From Salinibacillus xinjiangensis (GTDB taxonomy: Bacteria > Bacillota > Bacilli > Bacillales > Alkalibacillaceae), in assembly GCF_009649735.1 (NCBI RefSeq), contig NZ_WJNH01000002.1, forward strand, positions 434,001-498,000: DNA of 64,000 bases, read 5' to 3'. Position numbers and translations under genes: made by a program. Each line of letters opens with the position of its first letter. Positions within the stretch are counted from its first letter, which is position 1. The notes beneath the pieces were generated by a model. That model saw only the letters and a list, made by a program, of their open reading frames with translations. It did not search any database and was not told the DNA's origin. Positions 43,888 to 52,971 of the stretch are shown piece by piece.

Positions 43888-45573
43888 TTATTCTTTTTTC
43901 GTGACTTTTGGAACACGAACATCTTCAACCATTTGTGAAATTTCCTCTGGTGGTGCTTGGGTACTTCTCGAAATGATAAACGAAATGACAAAGTTAAGGA
44001 TGGCCCCGACAACACCAATGCCTTGTGCATTAATGCCTAAGAAGCTCTCAATAATTTGTGATTCCGTACCAAATATCTCAACTGAACGCATGAGTAGAAT
44101 CATAGAAACTGTAAAAATCAATCCTACGAGAATCCCCCAGGTTGCCCCTTCACGATTCATTCGTTTATCAAAAATACCGAGAAGAATCGCTGGGAACAAG
44201 CTAGCTGCAGCAATACCGAATGCAAAGGCTACCACCTCTCCAACAAAGCCAGGTGGATGGATTCCGAAATACCCCGCTACCAGCACAGCAAGGAAAATCA
44301 TAATACGACCCACTTTAAGTCGTTGTTGTTCATTGGCGCCTGGTTTAAATATTCGATAATATAAATCGTGGGAAACCGCACTCGACATGGCAAGTAGCAA
44401 GCCTGACGCTGTCGATAAGGCTGCAGCCAACCCACCAGCTGCCACCAGCGCAATGATAAATGGGGAAAGCTGAGCTACCTCTGGCGTCGATAACACAATG
44501 ATGTCTGGGTCGATGGTAACTTCATTCTGTGGTGATGTATCCTCAGCAAAGTTCAAAATACCATCGCCGTTTTTATCATCTAAGCCTAACAGCCCTGTTT
44601 CTTCCCATTTTTCAACCCAACTGATTTCCCGAACCTGTTCAATCGGTTGGTCATTAAAGGTATTGATCAGATTGTATTTGGCGAACACACCGATAGCAGG
44701 TGCAACGGTATAGAGTAATGCAATAAAGATTAATGCCCAGCCAGCTGACCAACGAGCTGAACGAACATCTTTTACCGTATAAAAACGAACAATAACGTGT
44801 GGAAGCCCAGCAGTACCTAGCATTAAGGCAAGTGTTACAGCAAATACATTCAGACCAGACATATTTTGAAACGGTGCTAAATATTCGGTCATGCCGAGAT
44901 CAACTTGCAGCTGACTCAGTCGTTGAGCAATATCGGAGAAAGTAAGTCCTGCTTGAGGAATTGGTATACCGGTTAATTTTAAGGATATAGCGGCTGCAGG
45001 AATGATGATGGCAATAATTAATACAAAGTACTGTATAACTTGGGTCCAGGTAATCCCCTTCATTCCACCTAAAACAGCGAAGAAAGCTACAATGGCCATC
45101 CCAATAACAACACCCATTGTGATATCTACCTGTAAGTAGCGACTGAAGACAATACCGACCCCGCGCATTTGTCCAGCAACATAGGTTAGGGAAATAAAAA
45201 TAGTCGCAATGGCTGCTACTGCTCTCGTTCCATTTGAATAATAACGATCCCCAATAAAATCCGGTACCGTATAGCGACCAAATTTACGCAAATATGGGGC
45301 TAGTAATAACGCCAGAAGTACATATCCACCAGTCCATCCCATTAAATAAATCGTTCCATCATAACCTAAAAAGGAAATGAGACCGGCCATCGAAATAAAC
45401 GATGCAGCTGACATCCAGTCTGCTGCGATTGCCGCACCATTGGCAACAGCGGGAATTTCTTTTCCAGCTACGAAGAAATTACTCGTGTCTTTTACCTTAG
45501 CCCACCAACCGATATAAATGTAAATACCAAACGTAATGACAACGAGGGTAAGAGTAATCGCTTCTACTGTCAT
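43888..45573 (-). CDS. sodium:solute symporter (SSS family, VC_2705/ActP-like)
   Basis: 561 aa, about thirteen membrane segments; ADWMSAASFISMAG, YTVPDFIGDRYYSNGTRA and AAGGLAAALSTASGLLLAMSSA are family blocks. A ~40-residue extra-membrane insert holds DKNGDGILNFAE, which fits an EF-hand calcium loop. Probably carries acetate or another small carboxylate. Overlaps the DUF4212 gene by 4 bases. Confidence 0.88.
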   Translation of the reverse strand: MTVEAITLTLVVITFGIYIYIGWWAKVKDTSNFFVAGKEIPAVANGAAIAADWMSAASFISMAGLISFLGYDGTIYLMGWTGGYVLLALLLAPYLRKFGRYTVPDFIGDRYYSNGTRAVAAIATIFISLTYVAGQMRGVGIVFSRYLQVDITMGVVIGMAIVAFFAVLGGMKGITWTQVIQYFVLIIAIIIPAAAISLKLTGIPIPQAGLTFSDIAQRLSQLQVDLGMTEYLAPFQNMSGLNVFAVTLALMLGTAGLPHVIVRFYTVKDVRSARWSAGWALIFIALLYTVAPAIGVFAKYNLINTFNDQPIEQVREISWVEKWEETGLLGLDDKNGDGILNFAEDTSPQNEVTIDPDIIVLSTPEVAQLSPFIIALVAAGGLAAALSTASGLLLAMSSAVSHDLYYRIFKPGANEQQRLKVGRIMIFLAVLVAGYFGIHPPGFVGEVVAFAFGIAAASLFPAILLGIFDKRMNREGATWGILVGLIFTVSMILLMRSVEIFGTESQIIESFLGINAQGIGVVGAILNFVISFIISRSTQAPPEEISQMVEDVRVPKVTKKE

Positions 45574-45881
45574 GACTCATCCCCCTTTGAATCCTTTTCT
45601 TCTGTTAATATGACTTCTTCTACACCAAATTCTCGATCAAGTCGATCCATTTTGATAGCATAAGTAAAAATGAGGAAAATGAACACAATGATCGAACCTT
45701 GCTGGGCAAACCAGAATGACAAAGGTACTTCAAAGAACATAATATTACTGAACGGCTTGGCTAAAATGATTCCAGCAAGCAATGATACGGAAGCCCAAAT
45801 GATAAGTAACGTGACAATCAAACGAATATTTCTTTTCCAATATTCTCGTTGCTTTTCACTTAATTGTTCATTACTCAACAT
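45570..45881 (-). CDS. DUF4212 small subunit of the symporter
   Basis: 103 aa with two membrane spans and the block REYWKRNIRLIVTLLIIWASVS, typical of DUF4212, which nearly always precedes a VC_2705-type symporter. ATG at 45881 behind AAGGAGGG; overlaps the symporter start by 4 bases. Likely needed for its assembly or function. Confidence 0.85.
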   Translation of the reverse strand: MLSNEQLSEKQREYWKRNIRLIVTLLIIWASVSLLAGIILAKPFSNIMFFEVPLSFWFAQQGSIIVFIFLIFTYAIKMDRLDREFGVEEVILTEEKDSKGDES

Positions 45882-46124
45882 ATATCCCTCCTTATTCAAT
45901 TTTTCAAATCAACGTACACCCACTTTAGAACTAGTTCATCTCTGTCCACCCCCTTCTTTTTATACGTATTGATGACTCGTTTGGAATATTCAAAAAATTG
46001 TAAGGAATTTCAGTAATATTTTGGCATACGTTCAAAATAAAAGTGGAAATTAGGTTAACAATCTACACATTTTTTCAGTCGCTAGAGTAAGATACTGTAG
46101 TCCTTTTAAGGAGGTGCATTTGAC

Positions 46125-46265
46125 ATGAGTGATGGAGGAGGATACAGCTCCGGATTTGCGTTGTTAGTTGTTTTATTTATCCTCTTGATTATAATCGGCG
46201 CTAGTGGCTACGGTGGTGGCTACGGCGGCGGATATGGAGGAGGATATGGTGGTGGGTGGTGGTAA
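46125..46265 (+). CDS. YjcZ family sporulation protein
   Basis: 46 aa: a short polar start, one membrane span (FALLVVLFILLIIIGAS), and a Gly-Tyr tail with GYGGG repeated four times, ending GWW. This is the YjcZ/YjcZ-like spore protein pattern. AAGGAGG site. It stands alone, convergent with the ECF operon. Confidence 0.9.
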   Translation: MSDGGGYSSGFALLVVLFILLIIIGASGYGGGYGGGYGGGYGGGWW

Positions 46266-46334
46266 GTCGCCATCCGAGGATATCCACTATTGATAGGAAG
46301 TTTTTACTAAGGGTATCCTTATAGACCTCCACAA

Positions 46335-46371
46335 ACACGAAAAGGGTAGGGAGCTTATCCCTACCCTTCTA
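46335..46371 (-). terminator. terminator of the ECF sigma operon
   Basis: AAGGGTAGGGA / TCCCTACCCTT 11-bp stem; a TTTT run follows on the minus strand. Confidence 0.8.
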
Positions 46372-46377
46372 TACATA

Positions 46378-46623
46378 TTATAAGAACAGCAATGCCTGTA
46401 TAAGACCAATTATGATTGTTGCTGTTAATGGAATGACCTTTAACAGCAGAAAGCCATTCGTTGTTGTAACCATATTCTCAAGTGGATCCTTGGCTGGTGA
46501 ACCCAACAACCGTATGAAACGTTCCCACGGACTTGGCTTATCAGGAAAATCAGGAACCTCGACATGATATTCATCTAGTTTTTGCTTTAATAGAGGATCC
46601 TTTTCAAAGGGATCTTGATTCAT
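46378..46623 (-). CDS. putative anti-sigma factor, small membrane protein
   Basis: 81 aa. Cytoplasmic N-terminus (FEKDPLLKQKLDEYHVEVPDFPDKPSPWERFIRLL) and one or two spans at the C-terminus. No zinc-type anti-sigma domain. Position right after an ECF sigma gene, overlapping it by 20 bases, suggests it binds the sigma factor. Inference from context. Confidence 0.6.
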   Translation of the reverse strand: MNQDPFEKDPLLKQKLDEYHVEVPDFPDKPSPWERFIRLLGSPAKDPLENMVTTTNGFLLLKVIPLTATIIIGLIQALLFL

Positions 46624-47149
46624 AATAGTCTACCCCCAATTCTTCTTTAAGTCGTTTAATGGCATGATGTAGTCTAGATTTTACCGTCCCACTCGGAATA
46701 TTTAATATCTCCCCTATTTCTTCCTGGCTCATATCATGATAATAGAATAAGAGAATAACTGCACGATGCTTATCTGGAAGCTTGGTAATGGCGTCCCGAA
46801 TCGTCATACGATCTTCATGATGATAATCCTCTTTCTCAAGTGGTGCTAAGAATGGAAGAAGCGAACGCCACTTTTTTCGTCGATTTAATTTGGTGATCAT
46901 GATGCGGTATGCCATCTGAAAAAGATAGGACTTCAGCTTTCCCTTCTGTGGGTCAAAATCTTGTTTGTAATTTTGTAATTTCTCAAAGGTATCTTGAACA
47001 ATATCAATGCTTAACTGCTCATCCCTTGTATAACGATAAATAAAAGTGTATATGGATGGCTTCATGAGGAGGTAGACACGGTCAAGTGCCCCCTCCTCCC
47101 CTTTCTGAAAGGCGAGCATCCATTCATCCTCACGCTCCATCAATTTCAT
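46604..47149 (-). CDS. ECF RNA polymerase sigma factor
   Basis: 181 aa. Region 2 (SIYTFIYRYTRDEQLSIDIVQDTFEKLQNY) and region 4 (LPDKHRAVILLFYYHDMSQEEIGEILNIPSGTVKSRLHHAIKRLK) are complete. Regulon unknown. Overlaps the upstream membrane gene by 20 bases and the downstream anti-sigma candidate by 20 bases; the three are one translationally coupled unit. Confidence 0.92.
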   Translation of the reverse strand: MKLMEREDEWMLAFQKGEEGALDRVYLLMKPSIYTFIYRYTRDEQLSIDIVQDTFEKLQNYKQDFDPQKGKLKSYLFQMAYRIMITKLNRRKKWRSLLPFLAPLEKEDYHHEDRMTIRDAITKLPDKHRAVILLFYYHDMSQEEIGEILNIPSGTVKSRLHHAIKRLKEELGVDYYESRSL

Positions 47150-47507
47150 CGCCCCACCGTACTTTAATCGCTTTTAATGTCATGGATAACCGACTTATTA
47201 AATAGGCAATCGTAACAATAGTCCATGCCTGTGATTGGTTAGTAAAAAATTGCACATATGGATTTTCTACGGTGTGACCATTCGTGACAAAAACATTTAA
47301 GACTTGAACGCAGATAATCGTATAAATGGCTAGGATTAAGGTCAGCGTGTCAAATACATTCCATCTTAAATAAATCGTCGTTTTCTTGTAATTAATTTTT
47401 CCATTTTCCCGAACTACATATTTGCGATCAAGCGGAATGGTAATGGCCATAATCAATATCCCTATTACCCCAGCTACAATTAATGAAACAATCCATCCTA
47501 TACCCAC
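47130..47507 (-). CDS. membrane protein of the ECF sigma operon
   Basis: 125 aa with about four membrane segments and a polar end KAIKVRWGDEIDGA. No family recognised. GTG at 47507 chosen: TGGGAG lies 8 bases upstream, whereas the ATG at 47522 has no site and would leave only a ~10-nt leader after the predicted promoter. Likely sensor or anti-sigma partner. Confidence 0.6.
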   Translation of the reverse strand: MGIGWIVSLIVAGVIGILIMAITIPLDRKYVVRENGKINYKKTTIYLRWNVFDTLTLILAIYTIICVQVLNVFVTNGHTVENPYVQFFTNQSQAWTIVTIAYLISRLSMTLKAIKVRWGDEIDGA

Positions 47508-47541
47508 GGTAACATCTCCCATCTGTCTTATTTACTAACTA

Positions 47542-47567
47542 TACAAATGGGAGCATGAAAAGGTTCA
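47542..47567 (-). promoter_or_regulatory. ECF-type promoter, probably self-regulated
   Basis: TGAACC (47562-47567), 16-bp spacer, TGTA (47542-47545) on the minus strand, before the ECF operon. Resembles TGAAAC-N16-CGTA boxes used by Bacillus ECF sigma factors. Confidence 0.5.
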
Positions 47568-47756
47568 ATGGAAACAGAAAAAATTTTGAGAAGACGCTCA
47601 TTTTGTTAAATAATGTATTTATATATAATACTATGAAGTGATTATACATTTCAATATTATTTGAAAACTCAATCTAATGATACAATTATTTCATTACATC
47701 AGTTGATATTTTTTATATAATAGACTTATATTCTGTAATTAAAAAGGATGTGGACT

Positions 47757-48662
47757 ATGCTTTTTAAACCGCGCACTAAGTCGAATGAATTAGTAATTCA
47801 AGAAATATTAAATAAGCGAATGAATTTAATTAGCTAGGACAAGCATCACTATTTCAATCTAAAAAAGGGCTATGAAGGAGAGCTTATTTTTGATAGCTTA
47901 ACAGAAAAGCTACAGTGTGAATGCTTAATTTTAAATGATTTGTTACTAGAAGTTAAAAGTACTACCTTCCAAATTGATTCCCTTATTATAACACCCTGAA
48001 AGATCTGCTTTTACGAAGTGAAAAACTTTGAAGGCGATTATTATTACGAATCTGATAAGTTATTCAAGAAACCCAGATTAAAAGTCATTAACCCACTTCA
48101 CCAATTGAGTAGAAGTGTATCCTTACTACGCCAGTTACTCCTCCACCTCGGATACAAGCTCCAAATTGAAGCTTCCGTTGTTTTTATTAATCCTGAATTC
48201 ACCTTATACTAAGCGCCTCTCGACAAGCCAATTATTTTTCCAACTCAAGTTAAACAATACATGAAAAGTTTAAATGGTGTTACTTCAAAATTAACGGAAA
48301 AACACAAAAAATTAGCTAACCAATTATTGCTAGCTCATAATAACACTTTCCCATTCAAACAGATACCAGCCTATGAATATGATCAACTTCGTAAAAGGAT
48401 TTCTTGCTCAAAATGCCATTTGTTTTCAGTATCTGATGAGAAAACAAAATGTGTTTGTCACGATTGTGGGTATGAAGAACCGGCTACAAGCGCTGTAATT
48501 AGAAGTGTTAAAGAATTTAAGCTGCTATTCCCCAATGAAAAGATTACTACCAAGATCATTCATGATTGGTGTCAAGTGGTGCAATCGAAAAAGAGGATTA
48601 GAAGAATTTTGACAAGCAACTTTAAGATTGTAGGAGTCCATCAGTGGGCTTACTACGAATAA
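47757..48662 (+). pseudogene. NERD-domain protein with three in-frame stop codons
   Basis: A single frame of 301 codons reads as a nuclease-related-domain (NERD) protein: KKGYEGELIFDSL, EVKNFEGDYYYES, QLSRSVSLLRQLL, KPIIFPTQVKQYM, and a C-terminal four-cysteine zinc motif CSKCHLF ... CHDCGYEE. It is broken by TAG near codon 27, TGA after IITP and TAA after FTLY (48210), with no frameshift. All three stop types occur, so one suppressor cannot rescue it. Confidence 0.85.
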
Positions 48663-48690
48663 AATGTAGTGACTATGACTTTTTTTTGAG

Positions 48691-49045
48691 ACGTTTCGGT
48701 GACTCACTGGATTCTGTTTTGTCCTTCATACAGCTGGTGAAGTACTTTTGCGTGGCTCACCGACTCCGTTTTGTCCTTCATACTCCTGATGAAGGACGTT
48801 TCGGTGACTCATCGGATCCGTTTTGTCCTTCATACTCCTGATGAAGGACGTTTGCATGGCTCACCGACTCCGTTTTGTCCTTCATTCACCTAATGAAGGA
48901 CGTTTCGGTGGCTCACCGACTCCGTTTTGTCCTTCATACTCCTGATGAAAGACGTTTCGGTGACTCACCGACTCCGTTTTGTCCTTCATACTCCTGATGA
49001 AGGACGTTTCGGTGACTCCTCGGTTCCGTTTTGTCCTTCATACAT
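48691..49045 (+). repeat. 52-bp tandem repeat array, seven copies
   Basis: GTCCTTCAT occurs at 48721, 48773, 48825, 48877, 48929, 48981 and 49033, exactly 52 bp apart each time. Each full unit holds a hairpin GTCCTTCAT-N7-ATGAAGGAC and a small CGGTG/CACCG palindrome, joined by CGTTT and CCGTTTT. It fills the gap between the NERD pseudogene and the hmp fragment. Confidence 0.93.
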
Positions 49046-49061
49046 CTAGATCCCTTGAAGT

Positions 49062-49410
49062 TTAATTTTTAATATCAGTCATTGGACCAAAGATTTCAAA
49101 GTGAATATCTGTTTCTTTAACTCCTTGGTGATTTAAGCTTTGATATATAGCATGCATAATGCCTTTTGGACCACAGAAGAAAAAAGCTGCATCGTTTGTA
49201 CGTAAAATCGATGATAGCCATTCTTCCGTTATATAGCCCTTATGATCATAAACACCTTCATCCTCAGGCTCAGGGTTTTCATAAACGAAGAATTTATGGA
49301 CTTGATTGTTTTGTTCGTTGATTTCCTCAGCTTGTTCTTTTAAGGCATGGAATTTTCCAGAACGTGCGGCATGAATAAAGTATACCTCACGATAGGCTGA
49401 ATTGCTGTAA
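49062..49410 (-). pseudogene. 3' fragment of flavohemoglobin (hmp)
   Basis: The frame from about 49410 down to the stop at 49062 reads NSAYREVYFIHAARSGKFHAL ... YDHKGYITEEWL ... FFFCGPKGIMHAIYQSL ... HFEIFGPM, the NAD-binding end of Hmp nitric oxide dioxygenase. The globin and FAD parts are missing and an in-frame stop lies just upstream. A dead remnant. Confidence 0.85.
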
Positions 49411-49523
49411 CTCCTTCAAGCATGATGGCAGTTTTTTTGTGTGAAATATAGTATGGTATTAACTATTCGGTACTTTCACAGTATAATGATAAACCGAATG
49501 TATACATGTAAGGATGTGAAAAT

Positions 49524-50255
49524 ATGCAAAGCCTTGATCATACAGCGGTTCATTTTCGAGATGTACATTTTTCCGATGATGGTTTACATATTTTAAAAAA
49601 CATCACGGGGTCTTTCCCTGAAGGTAAAATCACAACATTAGTCGGGCCATCAGGAGCTGGAAAATCTACTCTATTTAAATTATGTAATGGCCTAAGGTCC
49701 CCCGACTCAGGAGAAATTTTTATTCATGGAAAACGAATTCAAGACTATGAACCCGTAGAACTACGTCGTACGGTTGGGATTGCTCTACAAACCGCGACGA
49801 TGATTGATGGTACCGTTCAAAAAAATCTCGAATTGCCTCTCGAGTTACAAGGAAAAACGCTTGAAAAGAAAAGAGCGAATGAATTACTACACCTCGTAGG
49901 GCTTGGTGAAGAATTTTTAGACCGAGATGCCAAGGATCTTTCCGGAGGGCAAAAGCAAAAGCTATCGATTGCTCGCACCCTTGTCAATCAACCACAGGTT
50001 CTGTTACTTGATGAAATCACTTCCTCTTTGGACCGGGTTTCTCAACAGGAGGTAGAGGATCTCATTAAACGAATAAACCGAAAATATGAAACGACGATGA
50101 TTTGGATAACCCATAACCTCGAACAGGCCCTGACAATAGGGGATTATACGTGGGTGATGATGGAAGGGGAAGTTGTTGAAACGGGAACGAGCGACTTGTT
50201 GGAGAACCCGAAAAATGAACGTGTGAGAAAATTTGTAAAGGGTGAATTTGAATGA
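49524..50255 (+). CDS. fetA: iron export ABC transporter, ATP-binding protein (FetA-like)
   Basis: 243 aa. Walker A VGPSGAGKSTL, Q-loop region IALQTATMID, signature DLSGGQKQKLSIAR, Walker B VLLLDEITSSLD and H-loop THN. Pairs with a FetB permease whose start overlaps its stop by 4 bases. FetAB/YjkAB-type pumps are linked to iron export and peroxide resistance. Confidence 0.85.
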   Translation: MQSLDHTAVHFRDVHFSDDGLHILKNITGSFPEGKITTLVGPSGAGKSTLFKLCNGLRSPDSGEIFIHGKRIQDYEPVELRRTVGIALQTATMIDGTVQKNLELPLELQGKTLEKKRANELLHLVGLGEEFLDRDAKDLSGGQKQKLSIARTLVNQPQVLLLDEITSSLDRVSQQEVEDLIKRINRKYETTMIWITHNLEQALTIGDYTWVMMEGEVVETGTSDLLENPKNERVRKFVKGEFE

Positions 50256-51013
50256 GCTATTTCACACTAGCAATCACCTTAATATTTGTTGTCATTCCAC
50301 TCATATTATCAAGAACATTTCGTTTAGGTCTGGAAAAGGATACGATGATTGCGGCTATTCGTTCGATTATACAACTGCTAGCTGTAGGATACGTACTACA
50401 ATTTGTATTTGATGCTGAACATATTATTTATATTTTATTGATGATTGCCCTAATGATTGGAGCTGCTACACATAATGCTCAGCGGAAAGGGGCATCCATT
50501 CGAGGGATTATATGGAAATTAATTGCTACCTTTGTGTTTATTGAAGTCTTAACACAGGGAATTTTGCTTGGCCTAGGGATTACGCCACCAACTGCTCAAT
50601 ATATTATTCCTATAAGTGGTATGGTCATCGGCAATTCGATGGTACTCTCTATTCTTTTCCTTAATCGTTTCACAGCTGAAATGAGGAACCGACAGGATGA
50701 AACCGAGCTCATTTTGTCACTTGGTGGAACTCCAAAACAAGCCATTCATAAGCAGTTAAAAACATCGATTAAGGCGAGTACTATTCCGACGATTGAAAGT
50801 CAAAAAACCATCGGACTTGTTCAACTTCCCGGAATGATGAGTGGACAAATCATTGCTGGTGCTGACCCTGTTCAAGCCGTTTTGTTCCAGCTATTGATTC
50901 TATTTTTATTACTAACCACAGCGGTTGTCACAAGTATTATGCTGGGCTACCTATCCTATCCAACTCTATTTAATGACCGAATGCAGTTTTTAGAAGGTCA
51001 TTTAGAAAAATAG
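50252..51013 (+). CDS. fetB: iron export ABC transporter permease (FetB/YjkA-like)
   Basis: 253 aa, about seven membrane segments. RLGLEKDTMIAAIRSIIQLLAVGYVLQ, GMVIGNSMVLSILFLNRF and GLVQLPGMMSGQIIAGADP are the UPF0014/FetB blocks. Overlaps fetA by 4 bases; terminator follows. Confidence 0.9.
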   Translation: MSYFTLAITLIFVVIPLILSRTFRLGLEKDTMIAAIRSIIQLLAVGYVLQFVFDAEHIIYILLMIALMIGAATHNAQRKGASIRGIIWKLIATFVFIEVLTQGILLGLGITPPTAQYIIPISGMVIGNSMVLSILFLNRFTAEMRNRQDETELILSLGGTPKQAIHKQLKTSIKASTIPTIESQKTIGLVQLPGMMSGQIIAGADPVQAVLFQLLILFLLLTTAVVTSIMLGYLSYPTLFNDRMQFLEGHLEK

Positions 51014-51017
51014 ATAT

Positions 51018-51061
51018 GAAAAAAAAGTGATAAGTCTTAGTCATGACTTATCACTTTTCAT
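51018..51061. terminator. bidirectional terminator between fetB and the S9 peptidase
   Basis: AAAAGTGATAAGTC / GACTTATCACTTTT 14-bp stem between convergent genes. Confidence 0.9.
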
Positions 51062-51066
51062 TAGCT

Positions 51067-52860
51067 TTAATGTACTTGATGTTTTTCTAAAAACTCAAGC
51101 ATACGCTGATAGACCTTTATCTCGTTCTCTTTTTTCGAGAATCCATGACCCTCATCCTCTAATAAAAGATATTCCACTTCACGACCTTTTTCTTTAAGCT
51201 TAGCCACAATTTGGTCAGACTCCTCTTTTACTACACGAGGGTCCTTGGCTCCCTGAATAACCAGCATAGGCTTTTCCATTCCGTCTAAATAGGTAACCGG
51301 TGAATCTTTAACGAAACGTTCTTTGTCCTGTTCTGGGTCTCCAAGCCAGCGGTCCATAATCGGCTTCCAATGAGGTGGAACAGAATTGACAAAGGTAAAC
51401 AAGTCAGATGGTCCGAAGATGTCGACTACAGCTTTGAAATATTCTGGGTGACGGCCATGTAATAGCAGTGCCATGTACCCTCCATAGCTTCCTCCTATTA
51501 GGAAGAGCTTTTCGCGATCCGTAATGCCATTATCAAATAACCACTCAATACCAGCTACACAGTCAAGGCGTGGTCCTTCTCCCCAATCCTGTTCAACCAT
51601 TTTCACGAAGGAAGAACCATATCCCGTTGAACCACGGAAGTTCGGAGCGAAAATGGAGTACCCACGATTTAAAAAGCATTGGAACATCGCACGGAAAAAC
51701 TTACGCTCTGAGGCCTGTGGTCCGCCGTGTGGCCAGAAAATCATATGTCCATTATCATACTCTGGGTTTGCTTTAAACAGCAAGGCTTCTATTTCCACCC
51801 CATCAAATGATGAATATGACACCACTTCCGGGTCAACCATTTGCTCTTGATTGACGCCCAACACACTGTTATTGGTTAGCTGTTTCCATTCTGACTCATT
51901 TGTTAGCTGAAAAATGTTATGTGGAATCGTAGCGCTTACTCCCAACAGAAAGACTTGTCCTGATTTGGTAATTTGGATTTGACCGATTGAGTCCACTGGG
52001 GTCTCCACCATGTCTAGTTTCTCGGGTTCTAGGCTATAGCGATATAAATTATCCTGGACTCCACTTTCTGTAACAAGATATAAAACTTGGTTGGCTTTAT
52101 CCCATTTAATCGTATCCACGCTTTCATGTTCGATAGAAAGCACCTTTGTGAATTCCTTTGTTTCGAGATTAAATTTCGCCACATAGCTATATTCACTTTC
52201 ATAATCTGTCACAAAATAGATTGTTTGCTCATCCACAAATACAGGATCAAAGGTGACGTGAACTTTTTCAGGATCAGGTGTTAAGCTATACTCCTCATCT
52301 CCTGCTTTTACAAATCCAATCACATATGTATTCGCATAGGCGCGTAAGTAAACAAATGCTTTCTCATCATCTGACACAGCTGTTAGCTCTGTTGGAGACT
52401 TTTGACCTTCGTTTAGGAGTTTATCTGTCTGATCTTCCAAATTGCGCACCCGGGCATTCAAAAAACTTGGATTGCCTTCAGATGTATTATAATAAACACG
52501 TTTTCCGTCTTTACTTAAGTGTGAATAGAAGTATTTTTCGCTCGGGTCCCCGGTAATCAGTAGCTGAGGCAGTCCACCTTCACTTGGGATAGCGTAAATT
52601 TGGTGGTTTTCGTCCCCGTCGTTGTCATATCCAGCAAGCACATAGCGGCTCTCGGGATCAAACTTAATAAAACTAATGGATTCATCCTTATGGGCAAATA
52701 AGTAAGGAAACGTATCCGGTAAATCCATTGCCCATACATTCATTTTCCCATTTAAATTGGTGCTGAAAAGAAGCTTCTTTTCATCTGGGCTAACTGTAAA
52801 ATTTGAAATCACATATGTACGGAAAAACTGCTCAACGGTTGGCTTTGGAAAGCTAATCAA
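51067..52860 (-). CDS. S9 family serine peptidase (acylaminoacyl/prolyl-oligopeptidase type)
   Basis: 597 aa. N-terminal beta-propeller (residues ~15-340, blades such as WAMDLPDTFPYLFAHKDESI and YAIPSEGGLPQLL), then an alpha/beta hydrolase with GGSYGGYMALLL (nucleophile), the acid in QGAKDPRV and the histidine in DEGHGFSKKEN. Cytoplasmic oligopeptidase; specificity unknown. Starts with TTG behind AGGGGGA. Confidence 0.9.
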   Translation of the reverse strand: MISFPKPTVEQFFRTYVISNFTVSPDEKKLLFSTNLNGKMNVWAMDLPDTFPYLFAHKDESISFIKFDPESRYVLAGYDNDGDENHQIYAIPSEGGLPQLLITGDPSEKYFYSHLSKDGKRVYYNTSEGNPSFLNARVRNLEDQTDKLLNEGQKSPTELTAVSDDEKAFVYLRAYANTYVIGFVKAGDEEYSLTPDPEKVHVTFDPVFVDEQTIYFVTDYESEYSYVAKFNLETKEFTKVLSIEHESVDTIKWDKANQVLYLVTESGVQDNLYRYSLEPEKLDMVETPVDSIGQIQITKSGQVFLLGVSATIPHNIFQLTNESEWKQLTNNSVLGVNQEQMVDPEVVSYSSFDGVEIEALLFKANPEYDNGHMIFWPHGGPQASERKFFRAMFQCFLNRGYSIFAPNFRGSTGYGSSFVKMVEQDWGEGPRLDCVAGIEWLFDNGITDREKLFLIGGSYGGYMALLLHGRHPEYFKAVVDIFGPSDLFTFVNSVPPHWKPIMDRWLGDPEQDKERFVKDSPVTYLDGMEKPMLVIQGAKDPRVVKEESDQIVAKLKEKGREVEYLLLEDEGHGFSKKENEIKVYQRMLEFLEKHQVH

Positions 52861-52937
52861 ATAAAATTCCCCCTGTTCATTTTAATCTGAATACTATTTT
52901 AAATAATTCGATAAGTATTGGCAATTTCCTGCAAAAT

Positions 52938-52970
52938 AAAAAACTGCCTCACGTATGAGACAGTTTTTAG
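52938..52970 (-). terminator. terminator of the DUF302/sulfur gene run
   Basis: AAAAACTG-CTC / GAG-CAGTTTTT inverted repeat with one bulge on each side, T-rich on the minus strand. Confidence 0.75.
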
Positions 52971-52971
52971 C

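Noticed and set aside
44530-44600. EF-hand-like loop in the symporter as a novelty
   Set aside because: The DKNGDG loop seems to be a usual part of the VC_2705-type symporters, so it is a family trait.
48691-49045. CRISPR array
   Set aside because: Units repeat end to end over the whole 52 bp with no unique spacers, and no cas genes are near.
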